The notes beneath the pieces are model-generated. The model was given only the letters and a program-made list of their open reading frames with translations, was not told where the DNA came from and did no database searches. A stretch of 28,180 nt of DNA from CAZJCK01 sp964544635 (GTDB lineage Bacteria > Zixibacteria > MSB-5A5 > GN15 > FEB-12). The number at the start of each line of letters is the position of its first letter. The first letter of the stretch is position 1. Location: positions 1 to 28,180 of the forward strand of contig CAZJCK010000046.1 of NCBI GenBank assembly GCA_964544635.1. Reading direction: 5' to 3'. A program made the translations under genes and the position numbers. Shown here one piece after another: positions 8,076-16,060 of this stretch.

Positions 8076-9350
8076 TCAGAATTTGCTGAGTAACACGCGC
8101 TGGTACGGCACCCCCAGCTGGTCCAGCTCTTCAAAGAAATGCCCCAGCGTCAGCAGGTAGTCATCCGATCGATTGCTGATATCCTCACGGATGGTCGACG
8201 TGATATTACTGTAGAAATAATGTCCCGACTGCGCCGTCACGTGCGCCAGGTGGCGCTCCTCACCGGAACCCTCTATGAAGAACGCTCCCGCCGCCAGCAC
8301 CGGCTCGCCGGGGAAGAGGAAGGCATGGTTCGCCCGCGCTACTTTGCTACCAGTCTCCTGTTCAATGCGTATCACCTCTTCACGCAGCAGCTCCCGGCCA
8401 AACCGTATCTCGCCGGTCAATCCGACCGCAAAGAAATATTCACCCGCCGACAACGTATCATACCCCGCCGGCGTCAAGGTCGCCATCACCGTCACCGACC
8501 CGCCGCGTAAATAAAACTCGCGATACTCCTCCTGCAGCATTTCGTGCTCCTTGTTCGGCCACGCCGTCTCCGGAGCCGCAGCGACGATCACCGCCATGAG
8601 CGAGTCCGACGGTATGAAGGCTTCTATCCCTGACGCAAACTCGGTGTAGATCGGACGGTACGTGTACAGGAAGTCGAGATAGTTCTGGTACCCCGCGATC
8701 ACGTAGTCCGGCGGCTCGGCATAAATGTCAAGCTCGGGGGGAAGGTTGTGATCCGCGGCCGACGGTGCCATGGCATTGACCGCCCCCGTATCCACCGCGT
8801 ACAGGTAATCACCCACCTCCGCCGCATATCTGGCGAGCGACGGCCGGTGCACTTTCAGCGTCTTGTTCCCCAGGAATCGCTGCGCCCACACCAACCAGCG
8901 TATCTGGTTGGTTGTTTGCATTTGGACGGTCACCCGACGTCCGTCAAAGTCAACTGTCACCAGGATCCCCCGGTACCCCACCAGCTCTTTCTTCATCGCC
9001 TTGGTGATATGACGTCGCTTGTCGACAATCGGAAACGCCCCGCTCTCGACGAGGTGATTGTACGACGCGGCGAACGTCGCAAAGTCCGGACAGATCACCC
9101 GCACCGAGTGATAGATGGGCTGAATGTCGTGCGGAATATCCACAAGCAGCGGATCGAGCGGGCCGGTTACGAAATATCCCTTCGAAGGAGGGAAGACCTC
9201 TTCCAGCGCCGCCTGCAACGGTTCGTCCTGTGCCGCCAGCCACGACGTGTACGCCTCACCGGTTATCGGCTCCTTGTCGAATCCCATCGCCGCCGTACCC
9301 AGAAGCAGCACGCCGACCAGTATGACTATCGCGCTATGTCCCTTCACCAT
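8076..9350 (-). CDS. Secreted protein of unknown function
   Basis: I do not recognise this family. The 424-residue protein begins with a signal peptide (hydrophobic run AIVILVGVLLLGTAAMG) and the rest is soluble, mixed alpha/beta in appearance, with no membrane segment and only one cysteine. No catalytic motif stands out; the region around WAQRFLGNKTLKVHRPSLARY is basic and the middle is rich in Tyr and Asp. GGAGG lies right before the ATG at 9350, unusually close; the GTG one codon later at 9347 has better spacing and is an alternative. The gene starts eight bases after the kinase-like lipoprotein gene and ends 24 bases before NTT-HEAT, so it is an integral part of the operon and probably acts in the periplasm. 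Confidence 0.8.
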   Translation of the reverse strand: MVKGHSAIVILVGVLLLGTAAMGFDKEPITGEAYTSWLAAQDEPLQAALEEVFPPSKGYFVTGPLDPLLVDIPHDIQPIYHSVRVICPDFATFAASYNHLVESGAFPIVDKRRHITKAMKKELVGYRGILVTVDFDGRRVTVQMQTTNQIRWLVWAQRFLGNKTLKVHRPSLARYAAEVGDYLYAVDTGAVNAMAPSAADHNLPPELDIYAEPPDYVIAGYQNYLDFLYTYRPIYTEFASGIEAFIPSDSLMAVIVAAAPETAWPNKEHEMLQEEYREFYLRGGSVTVMATLTPAGYDTLSAGEYFFAVGLTGEIRFGRELLREEVIRIEQETGSKVARANHAFLFPGEPVLAAGAFFIEGSGEERHLAHVTAQSGHYFYSNITSTIREDISNRSDDYLLTLGHFFEELDQLGVPYQRVLLSKF

Positions 9351-9358
9351 TCCTCCGC

Positions 9359-11086
9359 TCAATCATCAAGATGTTCAATACCGACCAGCCGAAACCGATC
9401 CTCATCCGAAAAGTACCACAACCACAACCGCGTCGGCAGACTCCACTTACCACCCGCGCGCTGTGTCCACAACAGCAATTCGAACAATCGGCTGTCCGAC
9501 TTTTCCTGCTGCGATACAAACGATTTCCGCAGCGCGTCGAGTTGTGACGACGTCAATGTCAGGTCGGTCTCCGCAATTATCTCGCCCGGAATACGTTCAT
9601 CACCGCGGTGCCGTACCATATATCGGTAGACCGCATCATCCGCCTCACCCAAACCGTATCGCACCCACAGGTCTTCGAAGGCAATGTCGAGGCCGCCAGC
9701 GCTGTTTTCTTGTACGTTAAAATAGTCCAGTGGATTAACCTTCGAAAACCAATGCCGCCCGATCTTGTCCCGGCGCGCCACCAGCGTCTGAAACAGATAC
9801 CCCTCGACCTCCCGATCGTCGTACTGTGCCGTGCTGATCAGCGTGCGCAGGTGTTCGTCTGTCCACGCCATCACGATCTTCGCCCCCCAGTAGGCGTCCC
9901 GGTTCGTCTTGTTCTCCCATGCCGGGTTGGGTACGATCGGGTCAAATTTGTCCGGCTCGAATATCTCCGACTCGAAATAGCCGACTTCGCGGTACCTGAT
10001 CGGCTCCGCTTTCTCCCAGGGCCACTGCTTCAAGCCAAGCGTCAAAATCGAAATCACCATGTCCTTCAGGTCATGCACATTCGCATACCCCTTGATCGGC
10101 GACTTCGGCAACCGCCCGTCGGAACCGAATACCGACGCAAAATCGAGCAGGAAGTGCTTCACGTACCCGCTGTCGCCTTCCTCACGGTAACTGTCCAGTG
10201 TATTGTGATCCTTTACGTCGTAATGATTGACGAACGACGCTATCACGTACAGTCCACGCAGCTCTCGACGGTGCTCGTGCGGGCACCAGTCATTTGGATC
10301 ATCCGAGCGACGCCCCTCGAAACTGAATGGTCCGATCACATTCGGCAGCGCCAGCGACGCCACGGCCCGTATACGACCGTCCGCCATACGTTCCGTCTTC
10401 ACCATCATGTCGTTCAACTTCTCGCGGGTGAACGGGTGGCGGTTCCCGGCGCGGTCCTTGTACGTCAGCCCCTCGCGAATCGCCAAACTGTCCGGATGAA
10501 AGTAGAAGATCGTCTCTTCCGGCACATTGTAGCCGCAGGCATGAAAATAGCGCGATGCCATCGCCGACGATGCCGTCGCCATTCCCGGAAATCCCTTCGG
10601 GTCAAACTTGACGATAAATTCGTTACCCCGCCGGTCCTTCACCCAGAACCCTGCCGTGGCGCCGCCCACCTTCGGGCGATACACCTCCAGCGGCCCGGTC
10701 GTATCCGGCCCGCCGACGATCAACGGCCCGTCGACTATATCTTCCGCCGTCAGTTCGTACAGGCCGATCCGGTTGGTGAACCAGCTTGAATTTGGCACCT
10801 CATCGAAGGTGTTGATATTTCGCGCCTCGTCGGCATTCCCCGTCACATTGCGCCACTGCCGCTCGATATCCACCGACTGATACAACTGGTCAAAGAACGA
10901 GCGCTCCACCTGCGACCAGATCAGCAATTCTTCATGATAGTCCGGTTTCGGGATGTGCTTACGGTCGGCATCCACCCACGCCGGCCCCTCCGGTCCCGGC
11001 TTTGGCGCCTTGTTGCTGCATGACACTATCGCCAACCCCACGACCATCAGCGCCAACCACCGCACCTGTATTCCAGACCATCGCAT
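9359..11086 (-). CDS. Lipoprotein with kinase-fold-like motifs
   Basis: A 575-residue protein with lipobox IVSC (Cys23), so a mature lipoprotein. No family name is recognised with certainty, but the order of motifs resembles the HipA/Fam20C/APH-like kinase fold: a beta-strand lysine in NEFIVKFDPKG (Lys160), helix and linker SRYFHACGYNVPEETIFYF, a catalytic-loop-like NHYDVKDHNTLD with Asp290 and Asn295, and a metal-site-like HFLLDFASVFGS with Asp315. Similar hypothetical proteins with a loop H-x-D-x4-N and LIDFGS-like motif occur in other environmental phyla (from memory, not checked). The ATG at 11086 lies five bases after the barrel gene's stop; an upstream TTG would overlap it. Kinase activity is inference; the substrate is unknown. 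Confidence 0.8.
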   Translation of the reverse strand: MRWSGIQVRWLALMVVGLAIVSCSNKAPKPGPEGPAWVDADRKHIPKPDYHEELLIWSQVERSFFDQLYQSVDIERQWRNVTGNADEARNINTFDEVPNSSWFTNRIGLYELTAEDIVDGPLIVGGPDTTGPLEVYRPKVGGATAGFWVKDRRGNEFIVKFDPKGFPGMATASSAMASRYFHACGYNVPEETIFYFHPDSLAIREGLTYKDRAGNRHPFTREKLNDMMVKTERMADGRIRAVASLALPNVIGPFSFEGRRSDDPNDWCPHEHRRELRGLYVIASFVNHYDVKDHNTLDSYREEGDSGYVKHFLLDFASVFGSDGRLPKSPIKGYANVHDLKDMVISILTLGLKQWPWEKAEPIRYREVGYFESEIFEPDKFDPIVPNPAWENKTNRDAYWGAKIVMAWTDEHLRTLISTAQYDDREVEGYLFQTLVARRDKIGRHWFSKVNPLDYFNVQENSAGGLDIAFEDLWVRYGLGEADDAVYRYMVRHRGDERIPGEIIAETDLTLTSSQLDALRKSFVSQQEKSDSRLFELLLWTQRAGGKWSLPTRLWLWYFSDEDRFRLVGIEHLDD

Positions 11087-11091
11087 GACTG

Positions 11092-12405
11092 TCAAAATGT
11101 CTCCGAAAACTCGAGGTAGAACCGCGGCCCTTCGTCGCTGGTGGCCAGCATCATCGAGGCCGTCACATCATTCGTTCCCAGCACCCGAATGCCCCCTCCC
11201 ACCGAATACCGCCAGTCCTGAAAACTGAACTGCTCGGCAATGTCATTGAATACCCGGCCCTCATCAAACGATATGAACGCATCCATCAGTGACAGAATCG
11301 GCCACCGGTACTCCACCTGCGCCAAGAGGAAGTCATTGTCGACCAACCGCCGCGTCCGAAAGCCGCGCAGGGTCTCGAATCCTCCCAGTCCGCTTCGCAG
11401 ATAGAACGGTACGTCACTGTCGTCTCCCGCCGGCTCCAACTGCTGTACCACCAGGCGAAACGCCAGCGTCCGTTTGTGGAACAATTCCACAAACCGGCGT
11501 ATGTCGAGCCGCAACTGCCAGAAATTGTCTCCCTCGGTGCGCCCCACCCCGATGTGTTGGCCCAGAGACAGCTCGTGATAGCCGCCGCGCGTCGTTCTGA
11601 CCCGGTTATTCCGGTTATCATGCAACAGCGCCAGGCGCAACGCCACGAATCGCGTTGGACGCATCTCGGCGTCCGATAATCCCAGCTTAACCCGTATCGA
11701 ATCCAGGTCACCTGCCAGGCCGGGATCGTCTCCGTCCATGAGGTTAGTCGACTGATACCCCGCCGTTGCCTCAAGCTGCCACCCTTTACTCAAGAGCCAG
11801 AGACCGCCACCCCGAATCCGAAACTCCTCCTCGCCGAAATTGACCTCGTCCGCCTCCCGTGAGTCCGGACCGATGCCGTAGAAACTCTCCCGGGTGCGAC
11901 GGTTGTACGCCGTCTCAAACGTCACGCCGCGGTGCGCCGAAAGCAGGTTGGGCGCGTTATACCGAATCCGGTACGCCTGGTATTCATTACTGCTGTAATA
12001 GGCCCGCGCCCGCAGCCGCTCCCCCTCCGAAAATACTCCGTCGGAATTGAATGACCCTCCAAACTTGAACCCGGCGTCGGAATTGTACCCCACAATTGGA
12101 TACATTCCCCATGCCCGATACTCTGCCGTCAGGATCTTCGCCAGTACCTGCGCCACCACGTCGGCGTACACCTCATCTACCAGGAACTCGGCAATGAACT
12201 CCACTGTCCAGACAGGCATTTGCAACAGGTAGACCGGTACCGACAGCAGGTGTTCGCCAAAACTCTTCTCGATCGGCTCGGGCTCGCGAACCTTGCTGGT
12301 ATCGACCTCCTGCGACTGGGCCAACACCGTCCCGGCCAATAGGCCGAACGTCAGCAGCAGGGCGGAAAGAAGACGGATCATTTTAGACAAACGGTTGCTG
12401 GTCAT
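11092..12405 (-). CDS. BamA/TamA-family (Omp85) outer-membrane barrel lacking POTRA domains
   Basis: A 437-residue protein with signal peptide (to about AQ, residue 30) and a C-terminal Omp85-type barrel. Marks are RTTRGGYHELSL (the strand-turn motif common in surface-antigen barrels), LRGFRTRRLVDND (counterpart of the VRGF/Y lid-loop motif), the hallmark FDEGRVF, and a final Phe. Only about 60 residues lie before the barrel and none resembles a POTRA repeat, so it is a short Omp85 paralogue unlike the full BamA at 25032-27545. ATG 12405 was chosen because it gives a standard signal peptide; an upstream in-frame extension would run through repeat sequence. First gene of the operon, 5' end about 35-40 bases from the promoter. 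It may export or anchor the following lipoprotein; that is inference. Confidence 0.87.
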   Translation of the reverse strand: MTSNRLSKMIRLLSALLLTFGLLAGTVLAQSQEVDTSKVREPEPIEKSFGEHLLSVPVYLLQMPVWTVEFIAEFLVDEVYADVVAQVLAKILTAEYRAWGMYPIVGYNSDAGFKFGGSFNSDGVFSEGERLRARAYYSSNEYQAYRIRYNAPNLLSAHRGVTFETAYNRRTRESFYGIGPDSREADEVNFGEEEFRIRGGGLWLLSKGWQLEATAGYQSTNLMDGDDPGLAGDLDSIRVKLGLSDAEMRPTRFVALRLALLHDNRNNRVRTTRGGYHELSLGQHIGVGRTEGDNFWQLRLDIRRFVELFHKRTLAFRLVVQQLEPAGDDSDVPFYLRSGLGGFETLRGFRTRRLVDNDFLLAQVEYRWPILSLMDAFISFDEGRVFNDIAEQFSFQDWRYSVGGGIRVLGTNDVTASMMLATSDEGPRFYLEFSETF

Positions 12406-12444
12406 GCAGTTCTCAAACGTCGCAGGTGATTCGCAAGACCCGCC

Positions 12445-12474
12445 AATATAGGCCGCCTCGAACCAGACTGTCAA
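12445..12474 (-). promoter_or_regulatory. Sigma70-type promoter of the six-gene operon
   Basis: Read on the minus strand, TTGACA (12474-12469) and TATATT (12450-12445) are separated by 18 bases. It lies 39 bases upstream of the barrel gene's ATG. A perfect -35 box and five of six -10 matches make it the best promoter candidate for the operon. Confidence 0.75.
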
Positions 12475-12510
12475 ACCCTTTGTCCCCCATCGGCCGGTTC
12501 GTACCCACCC

Positions 12511-12575
12511 GGTACCCCACCTTTCAGGTGGGTTTTTCTTGCCCGGGTAGCCCACTGCGCGCTTAGCGCGGTGGG
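12511..12575 (+). repeat. Two adjacent palindromes of the CCCACC/GGTGGG family
   Basis: CCCACC-TTTCA-GGTGGG at 12516-12532 is followed by TTTTTCTT, so on the plus strand it has the form of an intrinsic terminator. A second hairpin, CCCAC...GTGGG with an inner GCGC/GCGC pair, occupies 12551-12575. No plus-strand gene ends nearby, so a terminator role is doubtful. Confidence 0.75.
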
Positions 12576-12587
12576 AACCTTCGTCGC

Positions 12588-12785
12588 CTTGGACTTGATC
12601 CGGGCCCCGAGCCGAACATATGCGGTTGAATCTCACACCACGTCGTGCCTGCGCAGGCCGGCACCCATTATTCTCTTTCGTTCGTCCCATGGAGCAGAAC
12701 GAACATGACCGGCAGCCTCCCAGGGCGGAGGCTGCCCGAAGAGTTCCTGCCCCAATACCCCACCATTCAGGTGGGTTCTTCTTCC
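12588..12785 (+). repeat. Palindrome mosaic, copy A (upstream of propeller lipoprotein gene)
   Basis: This stretch shares blocks in the same order and orientation with 14579-14800: a GGATCCGG-like word, CACACCACGTCGTGCCTGCG, a GTGCCTGCGCAGG-type palindrome, CACCCAT-ATTCTCTTT, GAGCAGAAC, the hairpin GGCAGCCTCC-CAGGGC-GGAGGCTGCC (12711-12736), and a final CCCACC-ATTCA-GGTGGG (12759-12775). Copy B has about 25 extra bases in the middle. Together they form direct repeats around the gene at 12912-14540. No open frame, target duplication or transposase is seen. The rest of 12406-12911 holds two promoters and no gene. Confidence 0.8.
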
Positions 12786-12846
12786 CCCCCAAACCGTTTA
12801 ACAAGAACTACCCGCTGCAACGTCTCTCTAATGGTCCACAGGCTGC

Positions 12847-12875
12847 TTGACGACCACCGGTTGGCGATGTAGCTT
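12847..12875 (+). promoter_or_regulatory. Candidate promoter of the propeller lipoprotein gene
   Basis: TTGACG (12847-12852) and TAGCTT (12870-12875) are 17 bases apart and lie 36 bases upstream of the ATG at 12912. The -10 box is weak beyond its T-A-x-x-x-T frame, so confidence is moderate. Confidence 0.5.
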
Positions 12876-12911
12876 TGACCTTTCTGCACGACTATCAAAT
12901 ACGGAGTGTTG

Positions 12912-14540
12912 ATGAAACAGCGTTCACGATTCCTTCTGGCCGGTCTCTTCTGCGCCGCTTTCCTCGCAACCACGAGCTGCGACGACGATCCCGTCGGCCC
13001 AACGCCCAATACGCTAAACGTCACCCCCGATTCAATATACTTTTCGGGCACCGCCACGCAACCGGTCCAGCGCCAACTGCTCTTTGTCACCACCTCCGGC
13101 GCCGACCTGCCCTACACCACCACCGCCTCCAATTCCCGGCTCTCGGTTATCAACGGTGCCTCCACCACCCCCGACACCATTTTCCTGCAATTCACCGCCA
13201 GCGGACAGCCCGACGGCCTTTATGTCGATTCCCTGACCATCGAGGCCGCCAATACCGAAAACTCGCCGGTCATCATACCGGTCGTGACGGCCCTCGCCCC
13301 CTTCATGTCGGCCGACGCCGATTCGCTCAGCTTCATCGCCCGGCTGGGCGATGCCATCACCGATACCCAGGCGGTCGCCATTACCTCCGCCAGTGACTCC
13401 ACCATCCCGGTCACCGCCCAGTCGAACCAGAGCTGGCTCCGTGTCGACCTCGCCGCCGACACCCTGCCCACCGAGCTGCACCTGTGGGCCACGCCCGGCG
13501 CTCTTGTCCCCGGCACCTACTCGGCCACCGCCACCGTCACCTCCGCGACTGCCGGTAATGCCGTTTCCGTCCATGTCACCCTCGAGATCCTGCAGTGGTT
13601 TACCCAGGTGTCACCGGTGAACGCCACCTTGCGCGACGTCTTCTTCCTCGATCGCAATCGCGGTTGGATTGCCGGAATTTTACCCAGTACCGGTATTAAC
13701 GACGGTGTCATTCTGGTCACCACCGATGGCGGCGCTACCTGGAATCTGGACCAGACCTTCTTTGACCAGGCCATCGGCGCTATCCGAGTATTTCCCAATG
13801 ACACCGGCTGGATCAGCGGCACCAACGCCACCGTCCGGCGCACCGTCAACGGCGGAACCAGTTGGTCCAATGTCACTACGCCGTTTACCGCCGCTGACGA
13901 CATCGACTACCAGGATCTCTTCTTCATCTCGGCCGACACCGGTTGGGTCGTCGGCGACTCCGGCGTCATTATCTACACCGACAACGCCGGCGATTCCTGG
14001 ACCACACAAACTGCCGGTCTCGTCAACCAGCAGCTGGCCGGCGTCACTGCCGTCGGCAGCCGACACGCCTGGGCGGTTGGAAACGGCAATTCCATCCTGG
14101 CTACCACCGACGGTGGCACGCTCTGGCTGAAACAGTCCGCGCCCGCTGGTGCCGCCACAATTGACTGGGGCGACGTTGCCTTCATCGACACCCTCAACGG
14201 CTTTGTCGTCGGCGAACTGGGGCAACTGCTGTCGACCGTGGACGGCGGCGCGACCTGGCAGCCGGCCGAAGTCTTCAATCTCTCCGACTCGACCAACCTG
14301 ACCCTCGATCGCATCACATTTGTCACCTCTACCCTCGGCTTCATCGTTGGGGGAGAGAACTACCTGGGGCAGCCGGTTTCCAGCGTTGTCCTGCGCACTA
14401 CCGACGGCGGCCAGACCTGGGAGTTCCTCCAGACCGGCACCACCCGCGCCCTGCGCTCGATCTACTTCGTCGATCCCGATTTCGGCTGGGCGGTCGGCAA
14501 CAACGGCCTCATTCTCCACACCCAGGTCGGCTCCAACTAA
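12912..14540 (+). CDS. BACON-like plus Ycf48/BNR-type beta-propeller lipoprotein
   Basis: A 542-residue exported protein. The N-terminus has a signal peptide ending in TTSC (Cys23), a somewhat weak lipobox. Residues about 34-125 and 126-228 are two similar Ig/BACON-like beta domains (TPDSIYFSGTATQPVQRQ and ADSLSFIARLGDAITDTQ open them). Residues about 232-542 form a propeller of repeated units with GW-x-x-G and T-x-DGG-x-TW (TTDGGATW, TVDGGATW, TTDGGQTW), as in the Ycf48-like/BNR family. These blades mostly serve binding or scaffold roles. The start is supported by GGAG five bases upstream of ATG 12912. It is a single-gene unit between two direct repeat mosaics, on the opposite strand to both neighbouring operons. 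Specific partner unknown. Confidence 0.88.
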   Translation: MKQRSRFLLAGLFCAAFLATTSCDDDPVGPTPNTLNVTPDSIYFSGTATQPVQRQLLFVTTSGADLPYTTTASNSRLSVINGASTTPDTIFLQFTASGQPDGLYVDSLTIEAANTENSPVIIPVVTALAPFMSADADSLSFIARLGDAITDTQAVAITSASDSTIPVTAQSNQSWLRVDLAADTLPTELHLWATPGALVPGTYSATATVTSATAGNAVSVHVTLEILQWFTQVSPVNATLRDVFFLDRNRGWIAGILPSTGINDGVILVTTDGGATWNLDQTFFDQAIGAIRVFPNDTGWISGTNATVRRTVNGGTSWSNVTTPFTAADDIDYQDLFFISADTGWVVGDSGVIIYTDNAGDSWTTQTAGLVNQQLAGVTAVGSRHAWAVGNGNSILATTDGGTLWLKQSAPAGAATIDWGDVAFIDTLNGFVVGELGQLLSTVDGGATWQPAEVFNLSDSTNLTLDRITFVTSTLGFIVGGENYLGQPVSSVVLRTTDGGQTWEFLQTGTTRALRSIYFVDPDFGWAVGNNGLILHTQVGSN

Positions 14541-14578
14541 CCGCCAGGCTCGCCGCGTATAGCAAGTCTTGTGTTGGT

Positions 14579-14800
14579 CCCCCCGTACTGGATCCGGCGC
14601 CCAGGCTGAACGTATGCAGATGAAGCCCACACCACGTCGTGCCTGCGCAGGCAGGCACCCATCATTCTCTTTTGTTTGCGGGGCGAAAGGCGTCCTCGTC
14701 CGCCCCATCGAGCAGAACAAGTATGATCGGCAGCCTCCCAGGGCGGAGGCTGCCCGGCGAAGAGTCAACGTCCCGGTACTCCACCCTTTCAGGTGAGGCC
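14579..14800 (+). repeat. Palindrome mosaic, copy B (downstream of propeller lipoprotein gene)
   Basis: Direct repeat of 12588-12785. It contains GTGCCTGCGCAGGCAGGCAC, a nearly self-complementary run at about 14639-14658, the hairpin GGCAGCCTCC-CAGGGC-GGAGGCTGCC (14729-14754) and a decayed CCACC-CTTTCA-GGTG (14779-14797). Compared with copy A it carries about 25 extra bases around 14680-14705. With the terminator and hairpin to its right it accounts for the gene-free stretch 14541-14896. Confidence 0.8.
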
Positions 14801-14806
14801 CTCCCA

Positions 14807-14840
14807 AACAAAAAGCCCCTCCCCAAACAGGGGAGAGGCT
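14807..14840 (-). terminator. Intrinsic terminator of the porin-cytochrome operon
   Basis: On the minus strand an 11-bp stem with one mismatch (AGCCTCTCCCC paired with GGGGAGGGGCT, loop TGTTT) is followed by TTTTTGTTT. It lies 57 bases past the stop of the hexaheme cytochrome gene, in the correct orientation to end that operon. Confidence 0.85.
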
Positions 14841-14865
14841 CAATTCAAATCATGCTTCTGGGCGG

Positions 14866-14881
14866 CAGACCTCCCGGTCTG
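14866..14881. repeat. Dispersed hairpin CAGACC-TCCC-GGTCTG
   Basis: A perfect six-pair stem with loop TCCC, sister to the element at 3881-3896. It lies between the cytochrome gene's stop and the terminator. The C/G change in one arm is matched in the other, so the hairpin rather than the sequence is kept. Confidence 0.6.
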
Positions 14882-14896
14882 TCCCAGCAGAGTCCA

Positions 14897-15988
14897 CTAC
14901 TTCTGACTGATCGGATCACCAGCCTGTTGCGGTGTACCGGCCAGTAAGCCGTCAACATACGCGATCGACGCCTGCAGCAGGGCTACCGAGTACGCAAAGT
15001 CGTGAGAACCAAGCGACTGGTCCTCTTCCACGTACTTGTAGTTGAACAGCGCGCCAACCAGATCGCCGTCCGGGTAGGTACCTGTCACCGCAAAGCCACT
15101 CGCCTGCATAATACCCTGCGCTTTGAGCAGAACCTCCAGCGAATCCAGCAGACCGTGGATTTCATCCTGGAAGCCTTCCGGTACGCCGTCATAATCGAAG
15201 TCTTGATCTACACCGGCATCCTGGATGACAAAGTTGATCGCATCAGCATTACTGTGGCAGGCTTCACAGACCTCGACCAACTCCAAGCCACTCTCGGCAT
15301 CAACCATGTTGAACGAGTGACCACCCAGCTTATAACCTTCGTGGGCCCGCTCGTTGGCCATGTGACAATGCACACAACCGTCCTGGATTGTCTCGTGCGG
15401 TGAGCTGCTGACCGAGAATCCCGGGAAACCTTCATAACCGCCGGTACCGATCAGCATTTCGCCCTGCGGACCGTGGTGCGGACCGAAACGCGAACTGGCA
15501 ATTTCATAACCGTCCGTGATATCGGAACCTGTTACACCACGCTGATGGTGACAGTGTACACACAGGTTGCCGCTGCCGTTGTCGAACACTTCACCATTGA
15601 GGAAAGTGTACGGACCCGGAGCCCGGACCGACAGGTCACCTGTCTCGTGAGGATTGTGACAGGTAAAGCAGCCAATGGCACTCACCTGCGGCTGATCCGT
15701 CTGCGGTACCGTACCCGTATTCAGGAACTGCAGGAAACCTTCCTGGTTGTGGCACTGGGTGCAGTCCGAACCGCCACGGTTAGTGTAGTCGATGTTGCTG
15801 CCGGAGGCGTGCGTCGAAGCCAGCCATTCACCCTGGGCTTGATCCAGGAAACCGTTATGGCACACGAAGCACTCGTCTTCGTCCACGCCGGGTGGCTGAA
15901 GCTTACCCGTTACTTCGCGCTCGCAACCGACCAGCGCCAACAGGCCAATCAGGAGTGCCGGTACCAGCAACCACTTCATCTGTTTCAT
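14897..15988 (-). CDS. Hexaheme c-type cytochrome lipoprotein (likely surface-exposed)
   Basis: A 363-residue protein with lipobox LVGC (Cys22) and six CXXCH heme sites at 40 (CFVCH), 76 (CTQCH), 107 (CFTCH), 143 (CVHCH), 205 (CVHCH) and 241 (CEACH). After the last heme, DQDFDYDGVPEG (about 261-272) looks like an EF-hand or dockerin-type calcium loop, and the C-terminal 90 residues are helical and heme-free. GGAGA five bases before ATG 15988 supports the start. It is third in an operon with a decaheme cytochrome and a barrel, which by analogy with MtrC or OmcB suggests an outer-surface electron-exit module. Location on the cell surface is inference; a periplasmic lipoprotein is possible. Confidence 0.92.
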   Translation of the reverse strand: MKQMKWLLVPALLIGLLALVGCEREVTGKLQPPGVDEDECFVCHNGFLDQAQGEWLASTHASGSNIDYTNRGGSDCTQCHNQEGFLQFLNTGTVPQTDQPQVSAIGCFTCHNPHETGDLSVRAPGPYTFLNGEVFDNGSGNLCVHCHHQRGVTGSDITDGYEIASSRFGPHHGPQGEMLIGTGGYEGFPGFSVSSSPHETIQDGCVHCHMANERAHEGYKLGGHSFNMVDAESGLELVEVCEACHSNADAINFVIQDAGVDQDFDYDGVPEGFQDEIHGLLDSLEVLLKAQGIMQASGFAVTGTYPDGDLVGALFNYKYVEEDQSLGSHDFAYSVALLQASIAYVDGLLAGTPQQAGDPISQK

Positions 15989-16060
15989 CTTGTTCTCCTT
16001 CCGGACCCAAGTCCGAGAATAATTCCGTGAATTGTTATTTTATACTTACTATTCTTCATC

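Noticed and set aside
12516..12540. Plus-strand terminator (hairpin plus T-run)
   Set aside because: No plus-strand transcript is expected to arrive here; the hairpin belongs to a dispersed palindrome family, and the T-run may be coincidental.
12406..12804. Extension of the short Omp85 barrel gene by 133 codons
   Set aside because: The extension crosses palindromes and the promoter; the signal peptide begins at the internal start 12405.
13680..14843. Long minus-strand open frame (387 codons) opposite the propeller gene
   Set aside because: Its start lies in the repeat mosaic and the rest mirrors the plus-strand propeller, which has clear domains, signal peptide and ribosome site.
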